NCBI GenBank assembly: GCA_964541755.1
Contig: CAZIRF010000066.1
Location: 1-10,971, forward strand
Length of the DNA stretch: 10,971 nucleotides
Direction of reading: 5' to 3'
Source of the DNA: CAZIRF01 sp964541755
GTDB lineage: Bacteria; Spirochaetota; Spirochaetia; Treponematales; Breznakiellaceae
A model generated the notes under the pieces. The model was not told the DNA's origin. It saw nothing but the letters and a program-made list of their open reading frames with translations, and made no database searches. The position numbers and the translations under genes are program-made. Below, one piece after another: positions 1 to 6,190 of the stretch (positions within the stretch are counted from its first letter, which is position 1; the number at the start of each line of letters is the position of its first letter).

Positions 1-113
1 TTATATTTGAATAGTTGAAATGTGGGCTTAATAAACCAGTTTTTCGAGGTGCCCTATAGCATATTACGTGTTCCGGGCCATATCCAAAAGATCTTCGACG
101 ATGGAGACGGCGC

Positions 114-983
114 TTATATCCCATATTCCTCCACAAAGCGGTCGATGAGCTTTCGGGCAACAGAGACCGGATTCGGAATGAGGGGCAGCTTGTCGGGACC
201 GAACCAGTGGGCGTCGGTGATCTCCTCGCCGTCTACCTGTATCTCGCCCGAAGCCCAGCGTGCGGTAAAGGCGAGCATGAGGGCGTCGGGATAGGGCCAG
301 CTCTGGCTCGTGACATAGCGGATATCCTCGATCTCGACGCCCACCTCCTCGCTTACCTCGCGTGCGACGGCCTCTTCGAGGGTCTCCCCGGCTTCGACGA
401 AGCCCGCAATTACGGTATAGAGCCCTTCTGCGTGGCGGGGCGAGTGGCCCAGGAGTATTTCCTTTCCTTCTTTTATAACCGACACGATGATGGCGGGGCT
501 GATGCGGGGCCAGCTTATGCCGCCACAGGCGCTGCAATGCAGGGCCCGATCCTTGAGGTCGAAGCGGGCGGGTCGCCCACAATGGCCGCAGTATCGGTTG
601 TGCTCGAGCCAGTGGAGGAGGTGGCTGGCCCGGCCGCAGGCGGCGAAGCTCTCGTCGTCGAGTCGCCCAAAGAGGGGTCGCAATGGCGACCACTGTGCGT
701 GCCCGGCTGCGGGGAGCTGCAGGCTTCCGTTTACTGGAGGTTTTGCGGTAAGGGAGCGGGCCCAGAGGGCCGGGCTCGCGCTGCCGGGGGCAAGCAGGAC
801 GACGGGGAGCTCGGGGAGGTTCCCTTCCGGGGCAAAACTGTCCACAAGGGTGTCCAGCTCGCGGCGCAAGGGGAGGCGGGTGGAACTATCAGCCTCGATG
901 ATAAGGATTTCTCCCTCTGCGATGGCGACGATGCGGTCGTCCGGGTGCGGCTGCGCGATGTGGCCGGGCGGCGGGATGTGCAT
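114..983 (-). CDS. nudC: NAD+/NADH pyrophosphatase, RNA NAD-decapping Nudix hydrolase
   Basis: The predicted 289-residue cytosolic enzyme would cleave NADH/NAD+ to NMN and AMP and, as known for NudC proteins, remove NAD caps from RNA 5' ends. A four-cysteine zinc ribbon is visible (C132, C135, C150, C153). A complete Nudix box follows at 194-216 (G-x5-E-x7-REV-SEE-x-GV), supplying the Mg-binding glutamates. Downstream, SQSWPYPDALM at 226-236 matches the family-specific SQPWPFPxS signature, with P to S and S to A changes. Length fits the 260-310 residues usual for NudC. I chose the ATG at 981-983 because GAGGAG (minus strand, 993-998) lies 9 nt upstream; an in-frame GTG at 1014-1016 would add 11 residues but has no better ribosome site. 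It is transcribed away from the hyd operon, and no terminator is obvious in the 113 bases after its TAA. Family assignment is firm; cellular role is inferred. Confidence 0.95.
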   Translation of the reverse strand: MHIPPPGHIAQPHPDDRIVAIAEGEILIIEADSSTRLPLRRELDTLVDSFAPEGNLPELPVVLLAPGSASPALWARSLTAKPPVNGSLQLPAAGHAQWSPLRPLFGRLDDESFAACGRASHLLHWLEHNRYCGHCGRPARFDLKDRALHCSACGGISWPRISPAIIVSVIKEGKEILLGHSPRHAEGLYTVIAGFVEAGETLEEAVAREVSEEVGVEIEDIRYVTSQSWPYPDALMLAFTARWASGEIQVDGEEITDAHWFGPDKLPLIPNPVSVARKLIDRFVEEYGI

Positions 984-1107
984 GGCGGGCGTCTCCTCTT
1001 GCAGGGAGTGTAACACCGCGGCGGGGAGTGGGTACAGGGAGGGCGGGCTGCCGGCATCCCGTATTGCGGGCCGGGGCTATCAGCCTTTATTTATGTTTCC
1101 TGTTGTT

Positions 1108-1119
1108 GTACAATTGTAC
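1108..1119. promoter_or_regulatory. perfect 12-bp palindrome, putative toxin-antitoxin type operator
   Basis: GTACAATTGTAC is a perfect dyad lying 1 bp before the ATG of the PIN-like remnant. It contains TACAAT (1109-1114), which could serve as a -10 box on either strand. TTGTACAA-type dyads with a TGTACA core are known operators of Phd/YefM antitoxins; that family match is an inference, not a demonstration. It could alternatively control the minus-strand nudC, whose start is about 125 bp away. Confidence 0.5.
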
Positions 1120-1120
1120 C

Positions 1121-1246
1121 ATGGATATGGTAGTGGATGCCTCGGCCTTGTTGGCGGTGCTTATCAAGCGTGCAGACGGTTCCCTCTTTCGCCTTGTCGG
1201 GCCGCTTGCCTCCTCCCGCTTGCAGGAGCCGGGCGATACCGTGTAA
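1121..1246 (+). pseudogene. 5' remnant of a PIN-domain (VapC-like) toxin gene
   Basis: A 41-codon frame starts at ATG 1121 and ends with TAA at 1244-1246. Its first 15 residues, MDMVVDASALLAVLI, have the typical start of a PIN-domain ribonuclease: a hydrophobic beta strand, the first metal-binding Asp (D6), then ASALLAVL. After about residue 16 the similarity stops, and the tail (KRADGSLFRLVG and on) lacks the remaining acidic catalytic residues. Full PIN toxins are about 125-140 residues, so this would be a decayed or truncated copy. There is no clear Shine-Dalgarno sequence, and no antitoxin gene lies upstream, where one normally sits; only the palindrome at 1108-1119 remains. I infer a deletion that removed the antitoxin and most of the toxin. 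A chance resemblance of a short peptide cannot be excluded. Confidence 0.5.
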
Positions 1247-1249
1247 ACT
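1220..1249 (+). promoter_or_regulatory. possible promoter of the hyd operon
   Basis: TTGCAG (1220-1225) and TAAACT (1244-1249) are separated by 18 bp and lie about 180 bp before the first gene of the operon. Both hexamers are only partial matches to the sigma-70 consensus, so this is a weak suggestion. Confidence 0.25.
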
Positions 1250-1426
1250 CGATTCATCACACCAACCTGCGGCCGGGGAGAGGGATAGCCCGATCTGAAG
1301 CCAAGGGGCGGAGCCAGTCCGGTGCCTCTCTGTGCCATCCTGTGGGGACGTCTTGTCTGCTCGGGCGGGTCTTGCAGTGCCGGCGGTCTGTCCTTCTGCG
1401 GGTTGCACGAACCACAGGAGGATATC
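1250..1426 (+). other. untranslated leader of the hyd operon, no recognised element
   Basis: About 180 bases between the PIN remnant and the first hyd-operon gene hold no convincing coding frame. I looked for conserved cores of cobalamin, TPP, FMN, SAM, glycine, Moco and cyclic-di-GMP riboswitches and did not recognise any. It is GC-rich with several short complementary stretches (for example GGC/GCC pairs around 1306-1326). The last part carries a strong ribosome site, AGGAGG at 1416-1421. It may be a structured leader or simply decayed sequence. Confidence 0.4.
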
Positions 1427-1708
1427 GTGCCCCATCAAAACAGTGCCGGAACCGACGCCGCAGAGCGCTCGGTCGGCGTCATCGCCATCATCGTCAAAAA
1501 CAGGTCTCAAAGCGCCCAACGCGTCAACGAAACCCTCGCCCCCTTCGGCGACATGGTTGTCGGCCGCATGGGCATCCCCCACCACGAGCGGGACCTCTTC
1601 ATCATCACCCTTATCGTCGATGCCCCCAACGACACTATTGGTGCCCTTACGGGCAAGTTGGGCCAGATCGAAGGGGTTACCGTCAAGTCGACCTTGGCGA
1701 AGGTTTGA
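1427..1708 (+). CDS. TM1266-type [FeFe]-hydrogenase system putative regulator (ACT-like fold)
   Basis: This 93-residue soluble protein has a core (residues 15-93: VGVIAIIVKNRS, then FGDMVVGRMGIP and FIITLIVDAP) that matches the TM1266 family of small alpha/beta ACT/NikR-C-like proteins. These are nearly always encoded beside hydE, hydF or hydG and are annotated as iron-only hydrogenase system regulators. Their biochemical role is not established. Start is GTG at 1427: AGGAGG at 1416-1421 sits 5 nt upstream and is far better than anything at the in-frame ATG 105 bp earlier. The frame ends with TGA at 1706-1708, 11 bp before hydG, so the two are surely co-transcribed. No DNA-binding helix-turn-helix is visible, so action by ligand or protein binding is more likely than direct operator binding. 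Confidence 0.85.
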   Translation: MPHQNSAGTDAAERSVGVIAIIVKNRSQSAQRVNETLAPFGDMVVGRMGIPHHERDLFIITLIVDAPNDTIGALTGKLGQIEGVTVKSTLAKV

Positions 1709-1719
1709 GGGGGCAAAGC

Positions 1720-3327
1720 ATGGAATCAACAATTTTGATGGCAGAGGGTGCGAGGATCGCAGAAGATGCAAAGGCTGCGGCCGCTGGGCGCCAGAGCGTT
1801 GCAGAATGGAAGAAGAACCTGGTAAGGCAGGACGAGATCGACCGTTACCTGGTGGACGGCAAAGACTTCATCGACGACGAGGCCATCGAAGAGGCCATTG
1901 CGCGCGAAGAGGCCTCTGTGGCAGCGCTTGCACAGACGGCAGGGGGCAAAGAGGCCCTTACGGCCCGGGTGCGGGGCATTATCGAAAAGGCCCGGAAGGT
2001 CAAGCTGATGGATGCGGACGATGTCGCCTTCCTCGTCAATGTCAAAGACCCCGACCTGCGCGAGGAGGTCTTTGCGGCCGCCCGTGAAATCAAGAAGCAG
2101 GTCTACGACAACCGCGTCGTAACCTTCGCGCCCCTGTACTGCGGGAGCAAGTGCGTCAATTCCTGCAAGTACTGCGGTTTTCGCTGCGAGAACGCTGCCA
2201 TCGAGCGGCGAGTCCTCTCCATGGAAGAAATCGAAGCCGAAGCCAGGGTCCTTGCGGCGAAGATTGGCCACAAGCGCCTCGTGCTCGTCTACGGTGAGCA
2301 CCCCGAAACCGATGCCGACTACATCGCAGAGAGCATGAAGCGCATTTACGCGATCAAGGAGAAGGTGCGTGGGGGCGTGGGCGAGATTCGCCGCGTCAAC
2401 ATCAATGCCGCCCCGCTCCCCATCGAGGGGCTCAAGAAGCTCCACGAGGCAGGGATCGGGACCTATCAGGTCTTCCAGGAGAGCTACCACAAGAAGGCCT
2501 ATGCCGAAGTGCACCCCGCGGGGACCCTTAAAGGCAACTATCGCTGGCGCCTCTACGCCCTCCACCGCGCCATGGACGCCGGCGTCGACGACGTGGCCGT
2601 GGGCGCCCTCTTTGGCCTGGCCGATTGGCGTTTCGAGCTGATGGGCCTCGTCGCCCATGCCCGCGACCTCGAAGCGCGCTACGGCCTGGGCCCCCATACC
2701 GTGAGCGTCCCGCGCCTCGAGCCGGCCGCCGACACCGACTTCTCCTGGGTCAAGCACTGGGTGAGCGACGAGGATTTCCGCTACCTTATCGGCTGTATCC
2801 GCCTGGCCATTCCCTACGCGGGGCTGATAGTTACCAACCGCGAGAAGCCCGAGATGCTGCGCTCCGTCATCAAGATGTGTACCCAACGCGATGCGGACAC
2901 CCGCGTGGGGATTGGCGCGTATACCGATGCCTTTTCTGCCCACGACCAGCGGGAAGAGACCCAGCAGTTCATGTTGGGCGACACCCGCAGCCTCGACGAG
3001 ATTATCCGCGAGCTTGCGGATATGGGCCACATCGTCTCCTTCTGCACGGCCGGCTACCGCTGCGGCCGCACGGGCAAGAAGATCATGGATGCCCTCGAGT
3101 CGGGGCGGGAGGGCTGCTTCTGCAAGCTCAACGCCGTCCTCACTTTCCAGGAGTGGCTTGAGGATTTCGCGAGCCCCGAAACCAAGAAGATTGGGGATGC
3201 CATTATCGACAAGGAGATGGCCGAGATTCGCGAGCGCGTCCCCGCCGACTTCACCGAACCCCTGTGGGAGCACCTTGTGAAGGCGCGGGAAAAGATACTC
3301 GCCGGCGAGCGGGACCTCTACTTCTAG
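1720..3327 (+). CDS. hydG: radical-SAM [FeFe]-hydrogenase maturase HydG (divergent cluster motif)
   Basis: HydG enzymes split tyrosine into p-cresol, CO and cyanide and assemble an Fe(CO)2(CN)-cysteine synthon for the H-cluster. This protein has 535 residues; classical HydGs have about 470, and about 48 residues of the excess precede the radical-SAM core. The SAM cluster motif C-x3-C-x2-C is C145, C149, C152, within PLYCGSKCVNSCKYCGF; GEHP is at 192-195 and GPHTVSVPR at 324-332. The classical C-terminal CX2CX22C set should be three cysteines. C442 and C468 keep the right 26-residue separation, but the middle position (445) is Gly, with Cys at 448 instead (CTAGYRCGRTG). The HxxHLE-like segment reads HARDLE (313-318), with Asp at the second His. 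Start is ATG 1720, with GAGGGGG 6 nt upstream. Whether it still acts as HydG is uncertain; a HydG subfamily is the likeliest reading. Confidence 0.88.
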   Translation: MESTILMAEGARIAEDAKAAAAGRQSVAEWKKNLVRQDEIDRYLVDGKDFIDDEAIEEAIAREEASVAALAQTAGGKEALTARVRGIIEKARKVKLMDADDVAFLVNVKDPDLREEVFAAAREIKKQVYDNRVVTFAPLYCGSKCVNSCKYCGFRCENAAIERRVLSMEEIEAEARVLAAKIGHKRLVLVYGEHPETDADYIAESMKRIYAIKEKVRGGVGEIRRVNINAAPLPIEGLKKLHEAGIGTYQVFQESYHKKAYAEVHPAGTLKGNYRWRLYALHRAMDAGVDDVAVGALFGLADWRFELMGLVAHARDLEARYGLGPHTVSVPRLEPAADTDFSWVKHWVSDEDFRYLIGCIRLAIPYAGLIVTNREKPEMLRSVIKMCTQRDADTRVGIGAYTDAFSAHDQREETQQFMLGDTRSLDEIIRELADMGHIVSFCTAGYRCGRTGKKIMDALESGREGCFCKLNAVLTFQEWLEDFASPETKKIGDAIIDKEMAEIRERVPADFTEPLWEHLVKAREKILAGERDLYF

Positions 3328-3336
3328 GCGGGTCCT

Positions 3337-4443
3337 GTGTCGCAATCTTCAATAAAAGGGGCCTTTGACACGGCCCTTGAGCGGGTCCTGGGGGACCCCT
3401 TCGACCCTGCGCCTGTCGATGCGAGCGAGGGGGATCTCGTAACCCTCCTCGCCGCGACGGACGCGGCTCAAAAAGAACGCCTCATGGCCCGCGCCCGCGA
3501 AGTGCGCGACCGCTTTTGCGGCCGGCGCATGGTGGTGCGGGCCCTCATCGAGTTCTCGAGCTACTGCCGCAACTCCTGCTTCTACTGCGGCCTCAACCGC
3601 AACAACCTGCAGGCTTCCCGTTACCGCCTTGGCGCCGACGAAATCCTCGAGAGCGTCGCCCTCGCCTGGCGTTCGGGGATACGCACGGTGGTCCTGCAGT
3701 CGGGCGAGGACGGCCTCGACGCTGTCTGGCTCGCCGGGGTCATCGAAGATATCAAGCAAATGGGCGACATGGCGGTCACCCTCTCGGTGGGGGAGCGGAG
3801 CCGCGAAGATTATGCCCTGTGGCGCAGGGCCGGGGCGGACCGCTACCTCCTGCGCATCGAGACGACCGACCCGGCCCTCTACCGCTCCCTCCACGAGGGG
3901 CGGGAAGTGACTACGCGGCTTGCCTGCCTCGAGACCCTGCGCGAAGAGGGCTACCAAGTGGGCAGCGGCTTTATGGTGGGGCCCCCGGGCCAGACCATTG
4001 AACATATTGCGCGGGACATCCGCTTCCTTGCGGGAATCGCGACCGACATGATTGGGGTGGGGCCCTTTATCCCGCACCCGGATACCCCCTTTCGCGATGC
4101 GGCCCCGGGAGATGTGGGGCTTACCCTGCGGGTGCTCGCCGTATTGCGCCTCGTTACCCGGCGATCCTGGATGCCGGCGACGACGGCCCTGGGGAGCCTC
4201 GACCGCGACTACCGCATCGATGCCCTCAAGGCGGGGGCCAATGTCCTCATGCCCAACTTCTCGCCGGCCAGCGTCAAGAAGCAGTACGCGATCTACCCGG
4301 GCAAGAGATGTGTGGACGAGCCAACCGGGGCCTGTGCGGGCTGCACGGCGGGCCTCGCCCATGCCGGCGGTCTTGAGATGGACTGGTCGCGGGCAGACAG
4401 CCTCATGCATGAAGCACCGGGGGAGCTCCGCTATCAGCCGTGA
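3337..4443 (+). CDS. hydE: radical-SAM [FeFe]-hydrogenase maturase HydE
   Basis: HydE is a radical-SAM enzyme that acts on the HydG-made iron-CO-cyanide synthon on the way to the dithiomethylamine-bridged diiron cluster loaded onto HydF. The 368-residue protein shows the SAM motif C77-x3-C81-x2-C84 in SYCRNSCFYCGLNRNN. The conserved QSGED follows at 121-125, with IETTDP at 174-179 and GFMVGPPGQT at 211-220 in the barrel. Near the C-terminus C325-x7-C333-x2-C336 is the auxiliary iron-sulfur motif found in some HydEs (three cysteines with the same spacing in Thermotoga maritima HydE), here complete. Start is GTG at 3337, only 9 bp after the hydG stop, with a modest AGGCGGG just upstream. HydE-like paralogues such as PylB and HmdB are excluded by the operon context and the auxiliary cysteines. 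hydF is not adjacent and must lie elsewhere if the pathway is complete. Confidence 0.94.
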   Translation: MSQSSIKGAFDTALERVLGDPFDPAPVDASEGDLVTLLAATDAAQKERLMARAREVRDRFCGRRMVVRALIEFSSYCRNSCFYCGLNRNNLQASRYRLGADEILESVALAWRSGIRTVVLQSGEDGLDAVWLAGVIEDIKQMGDMAVTLSVGERSREDYALWRRAGADRYLLRIETTDPALYRSLHEGREVTTRLACLETLREEGYQVGSGFMVGPPGQTIEHIARDIRFLAGIATDMIGVGPFIPHPDTPFRDAAPGDVGLTLRVLAVLRLVTRRSWMPATTALGSLDRDYRIDALKAGANVLMPNFSPASVKKQYAIYPGKRCVDEPTGACAGCTAGLAHAGGLEMDWSRADSLMHEAPGELRYQP

Positions 4444-4463
4444 AATCTTTCGGCCGGACAGGC

Positions 4464-4492
4464 TGGACAGGCCGGGCGGGCGGGCCTACTAT
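4464..4492 (+). promoter_or_regulatory. sigma-70-like promoter of the small membrane protein gene
   Basis: TGGACA (4464-4469) and TACTAT (4487-4492) are separated by exactly 17 bp, just after hydE ends and 31 bp before the next ATG. The -35 box matches the consensus at five of six positions and the -10 box at four of six. It suggests that the membrane protein gene is not merely the tail of the hyd operon. Confidence 0.5.
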
Positions 4493-4523
4493 GGAGGAAG
4501 TGCGTTAATTCAAGGAGGTTTTC

Positions 4524-4988
4524 ATGACACTTGCAAAGACTTCGGCGGCCAACATTGTGCTGCGCGTGGCCCTTTCGCTTTTCTTGATTGCGGCGGGCAT
4601 TCTGACCCTGCAGCTGGATGGAGGACTATTAAGTAATGCCAAAGTTGCTTTTGGTGACAATGAAATTGCCAAGGCTATCCACAACCTTATAAAGGGAAGC
4701 GACTTAAGAGGGCTCAGAAACTTTGTTGTCATCGTCATGGGCATTCTAGAGCTCGTTGCTGGAGTCTTTATTATTTTGAGCTTTTTCGTAGATGTGGGAA
4801 AAGTCAACAAGGTGGCACTTCTGGCAATCCTGATCATGTGGATAGTTGTAATCGCCCTCGTCGATATTCTTGGCGATGGAGGCCTTCTCAATGGTGCTTT
4901 TAGTAGCCTTAAGGCCTTCCTCTCTTTCTTGAAGGTGTTCAGTGCCCACCTCTTGGTCTTGGGGGCCATACTGGTATCGATGGAATAG
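4524..4988 (+). CDS. small four-helix integral membrane protein, function unknown
   Basis: A 154-residue protein has four predicted membrane spans at about 11-31, 66-89, 97-115 and 133-152. A hydrophilic loop (about 37-65) separates the first two. The general layout recalls DoxX/DoxD-like small membrane proteins, but I see no motif that fixes a family, so no function is assigned. The start is secure: AAGGAGG lies 5 nt before ATG 4524. The coding sequence from about 4620 onward is visibly poorer in G and C than the flanking hyd and exporter genes (for example TTAAGTAATGCC, ATTATTTTGAGC), and its codon use differs, which may mean later acquisition or different selection. It has its own promoter upstream and two terminator-like hairpins downstream, so it is probably a single-gene transcription unit. 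Confidence 0.8.
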   Translation: MTLAKTSAANIVLRVALSLFLIAAGILTLQLDGGLLSNAKVAFGDNEIAKAIHNLIKGSDLRGLRNFVVIVMGILELVAGVFIILSFFVDVGKVNKVALLAILIMWIVVIALVDILGDGGLLNGAFSSLKAFLSFLKVFSAHLLVLGAILVSME

Positions 4989-4999
4989 GATTGAACCTG

Positions 5000-5034
5000 A
5001 ACCCGATAAAAAAGCAGGGCGTTTTTATCGGGTT
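5000..5034. terminator. A/T-flanked hairpin terminator, readable from both strands
   Basis: AACCCGATAAAAA (5000-5012) pairs perfectly with TTTTTATCGGGTT (5022-5034) around a short loop, 11 bp after the membrane protein stop. The stem's own A and T runs could act as the uridine tract in either direction, but no long T run follows it on the plus strand. Confidence 0.7.
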
Positions 5035-5072
5035 TCCTCCGCGGTATTGACGGCGGCGGGGGCGACAGACCC

Positions 5073-5090
5073 GGCCCGCGCGCGCGGGCC
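5073..5090. repeat. perfect 18-bp GC palindrome
   Basis: GGCCCGCGCGCGCGGGCC is fully self-complementary with no loop, placed between two terminator hairpins. It could be a cruciform or protein-binding site. No T tract follows, so it is not an intrinsic terminator by itself. Confidence 0.6.
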
Positions 5091-5108
5091 AAACGGCCGC
5101 TTACCGGA

Positions 5109-5139
5109 AACCGGACCCCACGGGGCCCGGTTTTTTTTT
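5109..5139 (+). terminator. Rho-independent terminator
   Basis: The stem ACCGG-A-CCCC pairs with GGGG-C-CCGGT across a two-base AC turn, centred on 5120-5121. It is followed at once by nine T residues (5131-5139). This is a classical intrinsic terminator and would stop transcripts entering from the membrane protein gene or the hyd operon. Confidence 0.85.
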
Positions 5140-5157
5140 GTGCCTTTATTGGTAACT

Positions 5158-5437
5158 GGAAGCTTGCAGTTAAAGAATCCCTGTTTCAAGCCTTGAAAGT
5201 GGCCGGGAAGGCTGCCCCGCATTGCTCGCGGGGGTAGGCTGTGATCGCCCGCCTGTCGGGGCGGCGCCCCGACAGGCGGGAAGCACAGCCGCAGGGGCCG
5301 TCGGGGCAAGCCGTTACGGCTTGCCCTTGGCGGAACGGCTGGAGGCCGTTCCGCATTGCTCAAGGGGGAAACGGAGCGCATACATATCGGCAGGCCTCTG
5401 CGGCCCCTTTTTGCATTATTCACAACTGCAGGCTTCC
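5158..5437. repeat. non-coding hairpin cluster bounded by inverted repeats (MITE/REP-like)
   Basis: About 280 bp hold no gene. The ends are inverted copies: GGAAGCTTGCAGTT (5158-5171) against AACTGCAGGCTTCC (5424-5437), matching at 13 of 14 positions. Inside, in order: TTTCAAG/CTTGAAA (5184-5198); CCCCGC/GCGGGG (5215-5233); a 15-bp perfect stem with 3-base loop (5248-5280) inside an outer stem GGCTGTG/CACAGCC (5237-5290); a 10-bp stem with TTA loop (5304-5326); and a 10-bp stem with TGGAG loop (5330-5354). CCGCATTGCTC occurs directly repeated at 5217-5227 and 5351-5361. It lies between convergent transcription units. It could be a non-autonomous mobile element, a cluster of REP-type palindromes, or a structured RNA; I see no target duplication that decides. 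Confidence 0.65.
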
Positions 5438-5445
5438 GCTGGCTA

Positions 5446-6189
5446 TCAGCCTTGAACCGTATTCTCCCATTTGAAGGTTTTGAGCGAGATTGTGGCCCCC
5501 AGGGCGAAGATGCCGGCGAGGAGGAGGATGCGCGGTAGCTGTGCGGCAAAGGTCGTACCGGACGCGGCCGCGTTGATGAGTGCAATCCCCTGGCTAAGGG
5601 GGAGGAAGGCGCTCGCTTTTTGCAGTGCGGCCGGGAAGACCTCGAGGGGGATGGTCGTGCCCGACAAAAGGAGCATGGGGAAGTAGGCGATCGAGCAGAT
5701 GAGGCCGGCCTTTTTGCTGTCCGGGGCGAGGCTCGTGATGCACATCCCTATGGCCATGATGGACAGGAGTGCGAGGAGGTAGCTCGCGAGGATGGCGAGC
5801 GGATTGCCTTCCGGGCGCCAACCGAAGGCGAGGGCGGCGGCTGCGGCCACGAGGAGGGCCGAAAGGCAGGCGACGAGGCCCTGGACGAGGACCTGTGCGG
5901 CCAGGAGGAGGCCCGGCGATGCGGGAGAGACCTGGAAGCGCTTCAAGACCTTCTTCTGGCGGTAGTCGGCCAGGGTGAGGGGCATCCCCATGAGGGCCAC
6001 CGCCGCAATCCCTATCGAGAGCCAGGCGCCGATGTTGCGGGCTATCATGGCTTCATCCCCCTTCCAGATGAGGGCGGTGATGAAAAGGATGACCAGGGGC
6101 ATGATCATCCCGAAGAGGACCATGTCCGGACTGCGAAGGGCGAGGGTGGCTTCCGTTTTGGCGAGTATCAGGAATCGTCGTGTCTTCAT
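5446..6189 (-). CDS. ABC-2 type exporter permease
   Basis: The 247-residue inner-membrane protein has six predicted spans and the hallmark LLLSGTTIPLEVFP segment of ABC-2 (drug/polysaccharide type) permeases before its fifth span. It would form the channel of the exporter whose ATPase gene precedes it. I chose the ATG at 6187-6189: AGGAG lies 8 nt upstream and the gene then begins 1 bp after the ATPase stop, whereas a longer open frame reaching to 6261 would overlap the ATPase and add an unlikely polar leader. The stop TGA is followed directly by TAG within GGCTGATAG, a repeated word in this window. Substrate is unknown; a lipophilic drug or peptide is likely from the BmrR-like regulator in the same operon. 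Confidence 0.85.
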   Translation of the reverse strand: MKTRRFLILAKTEATLALRSPDMVLFGMIMPLVILFITALIWKGDEAMIARNIGAWLSIGIAAVALMGMPLTLADYRQKKVLKRFQVSPASPGLLLAAQVLVQGLVACLSALLVAAAAALAFGWRPEGNPLAILASYLLALLSIMAIGMCITSLAPDSKKAGLICSIAYFPMLLLSGTTIPLEVFPAALQKASAFLPLSQGIALINAAASGTTFAAQLPRILLLAGIFALGATISLKTFKWENTVQG

Positions 6190-6190
6190 G

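Noticed and set aside
1..113. Gene or terminator downstream of nudC
   Set aside because: The first 113 bases are AT-richer at the very start but hold no frame, stem with T tract, or known element I can support; the plus frame at 22-294 lies mostly over nudC and looks like a shadow.
64..693. Alternative minus-strand frame overlapping nudC and extending past its stop
   Set aside because: Most of it is Arg/Pro-rich out-of-frame reading of nudC; the short plausible peptide at its end has no start of its own.
1250..1426. Riboswitch or tRNA gene in the hyd leader
   Set aside because: No cobalamin, TPP, FMN, SAM, glycine, Moco or cyclic-di-GMP core and no T-arm (GGTTCGAATCC-like) sequence could be recognised on either strand.
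487..1719. Open reading upstream of hydG in the same frame, overlapping nudC, the PIN remnant and the TM1266-like gene
   Set aside because: The translation is Arg/Pro-rich nonsense; the hydG start at 1720 has a ribosome site and matches where family similarity begins.
1726..3345. A 539-codon open frame antisense to hydG
   Set aside because: It mirrors the GC-rich third positions of hydG, has no recognisable domain, and hydG is firmly identified on the other strand.
3337..4443. PylB, HmdB or biotin synthase instead of HydE
   Set aside because: The QSGED motif, the C-terminal CX7CX2C cysteines and the neighbouring hydG and TM1266-like genes point to HydE.
5158..5437. CRISPR array
   Set aside because: The repeats are hairpins of different sequence, without uniform repeats and spacers, and no cas gene is nearby.
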